From: Acidobacteriota bacterium
Lineage (GTDB): Bacteria > Acidobacteriota > Blastocatellia > Pyrinomonadales > Pyrinomonadaceae
NCBI GenBank assembly: GCA_029862725.1
Contig: JAOTWT010000023.1
Coordinates: forward strand, 1 to 14,862
Direction: 5' to 3'
DNA length: 14,862 nt
Position 1 is the first letter of the stretch; every line of letters starts with the position of its first letter. The notes under the pieces are model-generated. The model was not told the origin of the DNA. It did not search any database and saw only the letters and a list, made by a program, of their open reading frames with translations. The translations under genes were made by a program, and so were the position numbers. This document shows positions 8,631 through 14,510 of the stretch, piece after piece.

Positions 8631-9077
8631 CTAGTCCTTGTTTTTTGTTTCGACGTAAAACGCCTTGTTGACTATCTTCCATTCGCCATCGATTTTCAGG
8701 AGGGTCATATAATCCACGAATCTCGCACCGGGGTAATCCAGGATGATTTTGCCGACCGCCGCGTTTCCGGAGACATCGACGCTCTCGATATGTCTTTTTC
8801 TCATCGCTTCATCCGCGGCCGGGGTGCCCTTCATACGCCCGATGTAATCCGAAAACTCGATCGTCGAGAATTTTCCGTCCCGCATATACATCAACTTGCC
8901 CTCGGTATGGAAGGCAGCTTTCATATACTCGGCTTTGCCGGTTTCATGGCCTTTCAAATAGCTCAACAGGGGTTTCTTAACGGCTTCTTCTTCGGAACTT
9001 CCGGCAGTAATCGTCTGGCCAAAATAAAACAGCCCGCAAAATACGGAAAATGTGATAAAGATAATTGCTCTTTTCAT
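8631..9077 (-). CDS. Exported NTF2-like / putative lumazine-binding family protein
   Basis: This small exported protein has 148 residues: a signal peptide (about 1-25, probable cleavage after ITA-G) and one NTF2-like domain. The domain shows the pattern of the putative lumazine-binding family (PF12893 type): a helix with LLSYLKGHETG, AFHTEGKLMYMRDG, a serial beta-sheet and the end segment LLKIDGEWKIVNKAFY. Such domains occur as accessory or ligand-binding folds; the true ligand is unknown. The start at 9077 is chosen because AGGAG lies just upstream; a longer frame to 9188 lacks such a site and would bury the signal peptide. It is the first gene of a pair with the MBL-fold gene. Confidence 0.8.
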   Translation of the reverse strand: MKRAIIFITFSVFCGLFYFGQTITAGSSEEEAVKKPLLSYLKGHETGKAEYMKAAFHTEGKLMYMRDGKFSTIEFSDYIGRMKGTPAADEAMRKRHIESVDVSGNAAVGKIILDYPGARFVDYMTLLKIDGEWKIVNKAFYVETKNKD

Positions 9078-9205
9078 TTCTCGGCTCCTGAATTTAATTG
9101 AAATCTCAATACGAATGTTGTTTGGGAGAAAATCCGGTACTCGTCTACACCCATATAAAATACACCGGCCAACGCTAATTCGAAACACCGAATTCCATTT
9201 TGTCC

Positions 9206-9238
9206 AAAAAAAGCGGACCAGATCGGCCCGCTTTTTTC
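9206..9238 (-). terminator. Rho-independent terminator of the esterase gene
   Basis: Read on the - strand, 9232-9225 pairs with 9219-9212 in an 8-bp stem (one G-U wobble) around a 5-base loop, followed by a run of T (A on the + strand, 9206-9211). It starts right after the esterase stop codon at 9240. It separates the esterase transcript from the NTF2-like/MBL pair. Confidence 0.85.
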
Positions 9239-9239
9239 A

Positions 9240-9974
9240 TTAACTGCAAAATCTGCCCAAATAATAGGGAAGCATCTTCCTCCACCATTCCCAGTCATGG
9301 CGAACATCGTGTCCCCAAAGCTCAAGAAGGTGCGGGATTCCCTTTGAATGAAGAACCGCTGAAAGCTCGCGGCTTCGATCCGGAGCTTCATAGTCACCCT
9401 GGCCGGTAACTATAACGATCGAATCGGCCCGCTGCAGGCGCGGGAGATGGTAGTCGTCATTCATATTCTTGAGATACATCATAGGATTATTGAAATAGAC
9501 ATTGTCGTCGTAATAGCTCTCGAGATATGTATAAATATCGTAACTGCCGCTCATCGCGATCGTACCCCTGTAAAGATCAGAGTGCTTAAAGTAAGTGTTC
9601 GCGGCGAGCATGGCGCCTAAAGAGGCTCCCGTCGTGAGAGGCTTTGCATCGTCGCCGGCCTCGTTCCGGATAAGCGGAAGGACTTCATTCGAGAGATAAT
9701 TGTCGTAACGTGTAAGCATTTCGACCTTCCAACCCGGGTGCGATTCCTTGTTTAAGAGGCTGTATTTGTTTACCGAGTTTATGGAATAGGCACGGATCAG
9801 ACCGGCATCGATAAAATCCCTGATGGAATCGATCAGGTGAAACCGTTCGTACTCAAGAAAGTCAGCGGCAGCGGTCGGGAACATCAAAAGCGGCTGGCCG
9901 GCGTGCCCATAGGAAACCAAGGGCATGTCCATACCAAGGTTGTGGCTAAACCACGAAGTGATCTCACGTCTCAT
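9240..9974 (-). CDS. Alpha/beta-hydrolase esterase (esterase D / PF00756 type)
   Basis: This 244-residue cytoplasmic serine hydrolase has no signal peptide. The nucleophile elbow is G116-A-S118-L-G120, in a context (TTGASLGAMLAANTYF) typical of the esterase family that includes S-formylglutathione hydrolase and mycolyltransferase-like proteins. The acid is probably Asp194 (GQGDYEAPD) and the base His222 or His226 in WGHDVRHDWEWW, a C-terminal pattern seen in small bacterial members of this family. The substrate is unknown; a short acyl ester is likely. The start is supported by GGAG 8 bases upstream. It is transcribed away from a 160-bp inverted-repeat element and ends at its own terminator, so it is probably a single-gene unit. 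Confidence 0.82.
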   Translation of the reverse strand: MRREITSWFSHNLGMDMPLVSYGHAGQPLLMFPTAAADFLEYERFHLIDSIRDFIDAGLIRAYSINSVNKYSLLNKESHPGWKVEMLTRYDNYLSNEVLPLIRNEAGDDAKPLTTGASLGAMLAANTYFKHSDLYRGTIAMSGSYDIYTYLESYYDDNVYFNNPMMYLKNMNDDYHLPRLQRADSIVIVTGQGDYEAPDRSRELSAVLHSKGIPHLLELWGHDVRHDWEWWRKMLPYYLGRFCS

Positions 9975-10051
9975 ACAATAACTCCATTAAAAGCGAATTG
10001 ATGAGATTAATTGAATCGCCCGATTTTGGCAAGGTAAGCATAAGAATTCAG

Positions 10052-10211
10052 CCCGCGAAACACGCGAAAAAACGCGAAAAAGAATTCGGCTTGAGCAAGA
10101 AGTTCATGTTTTGCTCGTAAGCGTGACATCGCGATACAAAGATTCGGGATCGAGAGAAACCAGCCAGACAGTTATCCATCTTTTTTCGCGTTTTTTCGCG
10201 TGTTTCGCGGG
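10052..10211. repeat. Perfect 30-bp inverted repeat bounding a 100-bp core
   Basis: Bases 10052-10081 are the exact reverse complement of 10182-10211. Each arm is built from CGCGAAA-type steps (CCCGCGAAACACGCG... in the left arm). The core holds a second smaller hairpin: 10089-10098 with 10111-10122, with a two-base bulge. The left arm is also flanked by direct copies of AAGAATTC (10042-10049 and 10080-10087). There is no coding gene inside. The element lies between the lipoprotein stop (10231) and the esterase start (9974). It could be a MITE/REP-type repeat or a very strong transcript hairpin. The rest of 9975-10051 shows nothing recognisable. Confidence 0.9.
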
Positions 10212-10230
10212 GAAACCTCTTTCGCGGTTC

Positions 10231-11136
10231 TTAGTCCACCGTAATCTCTCTTGTCGTCTCGTTGTAACCGCCGTTTGCGACCTTTTTTCCGTCTTTACCG
10301 ACAAGCCAGAGCCTGACGGTGTTTTTTCCTCTCTTCCAGCCGCTCAGCCACACAGGTTCCCATTTCTCGATTGTTTCGGTAGGTCCGCCGTTGATCGAGT
10401 AGTTGACCAAATATTCGCCCCCGTCGCCGGTCAGTTTTGCGTTTGAAAGCCAGAAATCGATCATTATTGCCTCTGCGCCGTCGCCCTTGTACTCACCCTT
10501 CGGCCTGCTATAGGTCAGCAGCGGCTTCGAAAAATCGACCGCCCCGGCCTGGCTGGCAGCCATATCCGCGCCTTCTTTCGGATCGGCGAGCTTTGTGCCG
10601 TTCGCATCGGTTGTCGGTTTCGATTCATCCGCGGCACCGTTCTTGACCGAAAACTTCAGGACCTTAAAGGCCTGTTCGTTCTTGTAGCTTTGGTGCCAGG
10701 GGCGAGACGGGAACATCCGCAGGGTGTGTTCGCCATCGGTGACGTTTCGAAGTTCGAATCCTTCGTCCCACATGTAATGAGCGGCGTAGGGTTGATTGTC
10801 GAGAATCACATGGACGTGGTTTCCGGTGCCGTCTTCCGCCTTGCCCATCGCGTAACCCTTGAGGTCGCCTTCGATCTTAACCTTTACCTTTACGGTCGAA
10901 CTCTCGATAACCGCACCGTCTTTCGGCGATTCGACAAGGATCGAAGGTTCGGCGTTTTCCTGATCGCCGCGGGCCTCCATCTTTTTCTTAATCGAATCCG
11001 GAACCGGAACAACCCGAATCTTTTCGGCTGCTTCACCGGCGTCGGCAGCATTATTGTTGGCCGGATCGGTCTGTTTTCCGCATCCGGCGGCAAAGAGAGT
11101 GAGATTAACTGTTAATAAGAGGCAAAAATATTTCAT
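10231..11136 (-). CDS. Two-domain lipoprotein of unknown function
   Basis: The 301-residue product has a lipoprotein signal peptide with lipobox FAAG-C19, so it should be anchored in a membrane. After a low-complexity linker comes a beta-rich domain (about 65-165) starting SPKDGAVIESS and containing GNHVHVILDNQPY, a pattern like Ig-like/CopC or DUF4399-type modules. A second linker (about 170-205) precedes a second beta domain (about 206-301) of similar outline. Neither domain gives a clear function. The start at 11136 is chosen because AAGGAA lies 8-9 bases upstream and it puts the signal peptide at the N-terminus; an ATG at 11160 lacks a ribosome site. It is downstream of lipB but 95 bases away, so co-transcription is uncertain. 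Confidence 0.75.
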   Translation of the reverse strand: MKYFCLLLTVNLTLFAAGCGKQTDPANNNAADAGEAAEKIRVVPVPDSIKKKMEARGDQENAEPSILVESPKDGAVIESSTVKVKVKIEGDLKGYAMGKAEDGTGNHVHVILDNQPYAAHYMWDEGFELRNVTDGEHTLRMFPSRPWHQSYKNEQAFKVLKFSVKNGAADESKPTTDANGTKLADPKEGADMAASQAGAVDFSKPLLTYSRPKGEYKGDGAEAIMIDFWLSNAKLTGDGGEYLVNYSINGGPTETIEKWEPVWLSGWKRGKNTVRLWLVGKDGKKVANGGYNETTREITVD

Positions 11137-11231
11137 TATTGATATTCCTTTTCGTTCCATGGTGTGTTCATGGAGACCTTGTAATGCGCCGCAAGATCAA
11201 AATGTTTAGACCGAACACCGGAGCGTGAGAG

Positions 11232-11918
11232 CTAATTTTCCTGTACCGCCGCCTTCTCTTTTCCGATCAGTTCAGAAACCCGTTCGACCCCGAACACATC
11301 GCAAAAATTCGCGATCAATCTATCCTCAACATCTTTCAAAGCGAGGTCACGGCCAAGAATTCGTTCCATCGTCGTAACCGGTTCTCCTTCACAAGAAATG
11401 ATCCAGTCATAAAAGCTCAGGTCCGTACTTACGTTGAGCGCAAAACCATGGGTAGTCACCCAGCGTTTGATGTGCACGCCGATCGCAGCGACCTTTCCTT
11501 CCCTTGTATGAACTCCTGTAAGTCCTTCAATCCTAAACCCTTCGATCCCGAAATCAGAAAGGCTTCGGATCAAAACTTCTTCGATATCGCGGACGTACCT
11601 GTGCACGTCTTCACGGTCTGGAGTCAACGAAACGATCGGGTAGCCGACAATTTGACCAATGCCGTGATACGTCACTTTTCCGCCGCGGTTGGTTTCGAAG
11701 ACCTTTACGCCTTTTGCCCAGAGGAGTTCGGCCGTCGCCAGAACCCCGTTTTCTTTGGCTCTGCGACCGAGCGTAAAGGTGTGCGGATGCTCGAGCAACA
11801 GAAGGTAATCAAGCTTGCGGTCGTTTATGACGCGCGTTTCAAGCTCTTTTTGGAGCTCAAGGCCCGATTCATAGTCAAATCTGCCAAGACGGCGAACTTG
11901 TAGGTCTCGTAGTTTCAT
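11232..11918 (-). CDS. lipB: Octanoyltransferase LipB
   Basis: LipB transfers octanoyl groups from acyl carrier protein to the lipoyl domains of 2-oxoacid dehydrogenases and GcvH, the first step of endogenous lipoylation in the cytoplasm. The 228-residue product has the substrate motif RGGKVTYHGIGQIVGYP (Ile where most relatives have Pro), the lysine motif G-K142-VAAIGV and the cysteine nucleophile C176 in IISCE, followed by VTTME. The pair Lys142/Cys176 matches the known LipB catalytic dyad. An ATG at 11954 would add 12 residues, but a promoter-like sequence overlaps that region, so 11918 is preferred. LipA is not in the window. Confidence 0.95.
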   Translation of the reverse strand: MKLRDLQVRRLGRFDYESGLELQKELETRVINDRKLDYLLLLEHPHTFTLGRRAKENGVLATAELLWAKGVKVFETNRGGKVTYHGIGQIVGYPIVSLTPDREDVHRYVRDIEEVLIRSLSDFGIEGFRIEGLTGVHTREGKVAAIGVHIKRWVTTHGFALNVSTDLSFYDWIISCEGEPVTTMERILGRDLALKDVEDRLIANFCDVFGVERVSELIGKEKAAVQEN

Positions 11919-11931
11919 CTTTATTATGTAG

Positions 11932-11961
11932 ATTGTAGAATCAATCGCGACCATCCATCAA
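11932..11961 (-). promoter_or_regulatory. Candidate sigma-70-like promoter for lipB
   Basis: On the - strand TTGATG (-35, 11961-11956) and TACAAT (-10, 11937-11932) are separated by 18 bases. The predicted transcript would begin only a few bases before the lipB ATG at 11918, giving a nearly leaderless mRNA; this fits the lack of a Shine-Dalgarno. Motif matching alone is weak evidence. Confidence 0.4.
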
Positions 11962-11971
11962 CGTAAAAAAA

Positions 11972-12499
11972 ATGAAAAAGATAATAAATACACGAATTCT
12001 AGTCGTCTCGGCCTTTATTCTCAGCCTGATCTTTTTGACAGCGGCCGACGTAACCGCGCAGCGTTCGACCAGGGCCCGGCGGGCAGCCGCTGCCGCGAAG
12101 AACAAGGCGGATTTAAAGAAAGGCGCCGAAGACGTCGCGATTCAGATCAAGAACATCACAAAGTTCGTATTCGTCCTTGGCGGAGTCGCCAGGGGTATCG
12201 AAGACATCGACAAAGACGTAAAGGCCGGCAAAGCGTCGCGCGCCGTCGCGCAGCAGAATGAAGAATTCAAAACCAATGTGCGCGCCAGCTTTAACGGAAT
12301 CACGACGGGCCTTATAAAGCTGGAAGCCGATTTCAGAACGAAACCCGCCTTGCGAAAGTATCTGCTGGATATCGAGGGAGTGGCGGCCCGGAGTGTGGGC
12401 GCTGAAAATTTCGCACAGGCGGGACGTTTTAACGACGGCGGAAAAGAACTCCTGCTGGTTGTTGAGAGGCTTGCGGACACGCTGGTCGCGATGCCCTGA
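11972..12499 (+). CDS. Secreted helical protein of unknown function
   Basis: I do not recognise this 175-residue protein. It starts with a clear signal peptide (about 1-29: MKK, hydrophobic core, cleavage after VTAQ or TAQ), followed by a very basic Arg/Ala segment (RSTRARRAAAAAKNKADLKK). The rest, about 55-175, looks mostly alpha-helical with evenly spaced charged and hydrophobic residues and no cysteine, histidine cluster or metal motif. It is divergent from lipB with only 53 bases between the two starts, so both promoters must lie there. No good Shine-Dalgarno precedes the ATG. A heptamer array begins 5 bases after its stop. The protein is probably periplasmic. Confidence 0.75.
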   Translation: MKKIINTRILVVSAFILSLIFLTAADVTAQRSTRARRAAAAAKNKADLKKGAEDVAIQIKNITKFVFVLGGVARGIEDIDKDVKAGKASRAVAQQNEEFKTNVRASFNGITTGLIKLEADFRTKPALRKYLLDIEGVAARSVGAENFAQAGRFNDGGKELLLVVERLADTLVAMP

Positions 12500-12503
12500 A
12501 GAA

Positions 12504-12601
12504 GGAGTCAGGATTCAGGAGTCAGGATTCAGGAGTCAGGATTCAGGAGTCAGGAGTCAGGATTCAGGATTCAGGAGTCAGGATTCAGGATTCAGGAGTC
12601 A
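12504..12601. repeat. Heptamer tandem array, 14 units of GGA(G/T)TCA
   Basis: Bases 12504-12601 are exactly 14 uninterrupted 7-bp units with only two variants, A = GGAGTCA and B = GGATTCA, in the order ABABABAABBABBA. The only variable base is the centre of GANTC. Such short heptameric tandem repeats are a known class in several phyla, notably cyanobacteria. The array sits directly after the stop of the secreted protein. The remaining 12602-12781 shows no gene; it holds only a weak 6-bp hairpin (12668-12685) without a T run. Confidence 0.95.
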
Positions 12602-12781
12602 GATCTCTTGACGACAATATTCAACAAAACTGCTTTGGTGCTAAGCGGTACGGCAAGCGCCTTAAGGATTCCAGCTTGTTGGAATTTCCCGCGACGAGGG
12701 ACCCAAGCATTGAAAGTGTGTCAAGTAAAATTCAGTGCTCTTCTCCAATTACTCGGGTAATACGAATCTCAGTCTGATATA

Positions 12782-13435
12782 TCAGCGATTTCCCTTGGGC
12801 AATTGTGTTTCAACGGCTTCCGATGCCTTGTCTTTTTCCGGAGCAAGCCCAAGCTTCTGGCGAATAAACTTCTCGGCTTCCTCTTCAATCAACTCCCCGT
12901 TTGCGACAAAAGCCTTTTCAACCAGGGTGTCTCCTTTCTCCTTAAACTCGCCCGGCGCAAGGAATATATTCCAGGGTGTCGCCCACTTGCGCGTGTCGCC
13001 CGTCGCAGTGCGGTACTTGTAATGGAGGGTCGATTTGCGTTCCCTTGAGGAAAACGATTCCCCGACGACGGGGAATGTAAACCGCCACCAACGGATCTTG
13101 TTCTGCGTCGATTCGAGGTCTCCGTAGAGGCTCACTCCGACCACCGCGAAGCCGTCGTCTTTGTATTTTTCGTAGAGTTTTTGAGTTATCGGCGCCTGGT
13201 AGTTTGAACTGTGGCACCAGTGAGCGAGATAGAATACCTGAACCAGTTTCTTGTCTTTGGCAAATTCGCGCAGCGAGACCTCTTCACCGGTAAGCACATT
13301 TTTGTAGGTCCAATTCTTGTATTCAATTTCTTTCTCGCTGATCGATGCGTATTCATGATCATTGTCGAATACATTTCCTGCGGCGGGAACCGCAAAGATC
13401 AGAGCTAACATCAAAGTAATCAAATATCTTTTCAT
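12782..13435 (-). CDS. Exported thioredoxin-fold (redoxin/TlpA-like) protein with a single cysteine
   Basis: The 217-residue product has a signal peptide (about 1-20, MKRYLIT, cleavage near PAAG) and a thioredoxin-like domain (about 40-200). The active-site position reads HWC74HSSNY, so the usual second cysteine of CxxC is Ser; Cys74 is the only cysteine in the protein. The cis-proline region is WATPWNIFL (Pro154). The segment YEKYKDDGFAVVGVSLYGD is typical of redoxin/AhpC-TSA relatives. A peroxidase-like or non-redox role is therefore more likely than disulfide reduction. The tail after about 195 is charged. The start at 13435 is preferred over 13444 and 13465 because it leaves an intact signal peptide and lies 3' of a TATAAT box. 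Confidence 0.78.
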   Translation of the reverse strand: MKRYLITLMLALIFAVPAAGNVFDNDHEYASISEKEIEYKNWTYKNVLTGEEVSLREFAKDKKLVQVFYLAHWCHSSNYQAPITQKLYEKYKDDGFAVVGVSLYGDLESTQNKIRWWRFTFPVVGESFSSRERKSTLHYKYRTATGDTRKWATPWNIFLAPGEFKEKGDTLVEKAFVANGELIEEEAEKFIRQKLGLAPEKDKASEAVETQLPKGNR

Positions 13436-13453
13436 GGTGTGCATTTCGATGCG

Positions 13454-13459
13454 ATTATA
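13454..13459 (-). promoter_or_regulatory. Candidate -10 box for the redoxin gene
   Basis: A perfect TATAAT on the - strand lies 18 bases before the ATG at 13435. No convincing -35 element is present (the best, TTAACG, has a 15-base spacer). If used, transcription would begin within about 12 bases of the start codon. Confidence 0.35.
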
Positions 13460-13574
13460 ACCCAACGCGATTGCCGTTAATACTTTGTCCAGAATACCGG
13501 GCGTTTTTCAGACACATTCGATTTTAGCTGACATAATTTATGGTTCGAAATTACGAGCCGCTCATAAGTTTCAT

Positions 13575-14087
13575 CTATGATTTCGACGTTTCTAAGTGTC
13601 TGTTGCGAATGCGAAGCTTCGTTCCCCAGTAATTTACATTCAGATAAATCCCGCTTAATACAGACAAACATGCAAGCGCCGAAAAAATGCCGGTCAGGAC
13701 TGCGTTATATGGATAAGCAAAGAAATAGAAATGAGCTTCCCGGAAAAATCGGGTTGCAAGGGACGGCTGCGGGGAGTCAATGACCTCGCCGGTCGTAGCA
13801 TTGATCAATATCGAACGGACGCCGCTGATAGCGTTGTATTCGACCGCGCCGTTTCGTTTCTGCAGCGTTAGAGCGCTGATCGGGAGTTGGGTCCCCGCGA
13901 AGGCCCTTGCCTTTTCGATTGCTTCATTAGCACCGACATTTACTCTCGAAGGGTCTATCGCCTCGTATTTGCTGCCTTCGACAGTACCCGGAAGCGAATA
14001 TAGAAAGCCGCTGAATGCCCACGCGAGTACGGGTATCGAAACAACGAGACCGAGCCAGATGTGCGACTGGTAAATGAATCCTTTCAT
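13575..14087 (-). CDS. Short PepSY-domain membrane protein
   Basis: The 170-residue product has an N-terminal membrane helix (about 11-33, after QSHIWLG), an extracytoplasmic PepSY-like domain (about 50-105, with ANEAIEKARAF and ILINATTGEVIDSP) and a C-terminal membrane helix (about 128-150, TGIFSALACLSVLSGIYL). The start and end helices and the histidines His9 and His119 resemble PepSY-associated membrane proteins (PiuB-like), which normally have three or four helices and two PepSY units; this is a minimal two-helix version. A role in iron or redox transport is known for longer relatives but cannot be claimed here. The 14087 start is chosen because it begins the hydrophobic segment and follows a promoter-like sequence; no Shine-Dalgarno is visible. 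Confidence 0.75.
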   Translation of the reverse strand: MKGFIYQSHIWLGLVVSIPVLAWAFSGFLYSLPGTVEGSKYEAIDPSRVNVGANEAIEKARAFAGTQLPISALTLQKRNGAVEYNAISGVRSILINATTGEVIDSPQPSLATRFFREAHFYFFAYPYNAVLTGIFSALACLSVLSGIYLNVNYWGTKLRIRNRHLETSKS

Positions 14088-14093
14088 TTGGTA

Positions 14094-14123
14094 AGAATAC
14101 GGCGGCCTTCGGCCGCAGTTCAA
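14094..14123 (-). promoter_or_regulatory. Candidate promoter of the PepSY gene, with palindromic spacer
   Basis: On the - strand TTGAAC (14123-14118) and TATTCT (14099-14094) are 18 bases apart, just before the ATG at 14087. The spacer contains the inverted repeat 14102-14116 (GCGGCC, 3-base loop, GGCCGC). The -35 is formed by a heptamer repeat unit. This is an inference from motif similarity only. Confidence 0.35.
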
Positions 14124-14145
14124 GGTTCAAAGTTCAACGTTCAAG
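14118..14145. repeat. Heptamer tandem array, 4 units of GTTCAAN
   Basis: Four adjacent 7-bp units (GTTCAAG, GTTCAAA, GTTCAAC, GTTCAAG) are followed by a decayed fifth (GTTGAGA). It is unrelated in sequence to the array at 12504 but has the same unit length. It lies in the upstream region of the PepSY gene. Confidence 0.85.
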
Positions 14146-14177
14146 GTTGAGAGGGCGGGTGTGCGGGTAGGTGAACG

Positions 14178-14375
14178 GGGCGGGAGTCGATGGCAGTCAT
14201 AGCCGCTTGCGGTAGCAAGCGGAACCGGGGGAGAGCGAGGCGCGTCTCCGACGCTCAGTTCGAAGTGCTTTGCGTAAGTAGTGTGGGCCGCCACTGTGAA
14301 GCGATATATAGGGCGGGAGTCAGTACCGTCGGCGGTAGCAGATGGCAGTCATATCCGCTTGTCGTAGCAAGCGGA
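14178..14375. repeat. Two REP-like palindromic direct repeats
   Basis: A 35-bp unit at 14189-14223 recurs at 14341-14375 with 3 mismatches. Each contains a palindrome: 14203-14210 with 14215-14222 (8 bp, loop GGTA), and 14355-14361 with 14368-14374 (7 bp). Both are preceded by GGGCGGGAGTC (14178-14188 and 14311-14321). The second copy has 19 extra bases (14322-14340) that look like a degenerate third palindrome unit. Together with the array at 14118 they fill the 14088-14510 gap. The rest of that gap, including 14376-14510, shows no gene that I can support. Confidence 0.85.
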
Positions 14376-14510
14376 GGGGCGGCAGGCGGGGGCGTTCATA
14401 AGAATTGACGTATCCGGTTGATTGAACGATCCTTGCCCACACGCCCACTCGCTGCTGCGACCCGCTTATGCTAATCTTTTCCTACAAATCTACCGAGGCA
14501 AAACTAACAT

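Noticed and set aside
10104..10304. A 66-residue frame on the - strand across the inverted repeat, with a KHAKKREK stretch
   Set aside because: The basic stretch is only a translation of the repeat arm, and the frame overlaps the 3' end of the lipoprotein gene. Such frames are typical artefacts of CGCGAAA-type repeats.
12504..12601. CRISPR array
   Set aside because: Units are 7 bp and contiguous; there are no spacers and no cas genes.
12393..12611. A 72-residue + frame with repeated SQDSGFR units
   Set aside because: It is out of frame with the secreted protein and its repeats come only from translating the heptamer array, which is a multiple of 7 bp and so changes frame with each unit.
14190..14408. 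A 72-residue + frame within the repeat-rich gap
   Set aside because: It lies wholly inside the REP-like repeats, has no ribosome site and no protein-like pattern.
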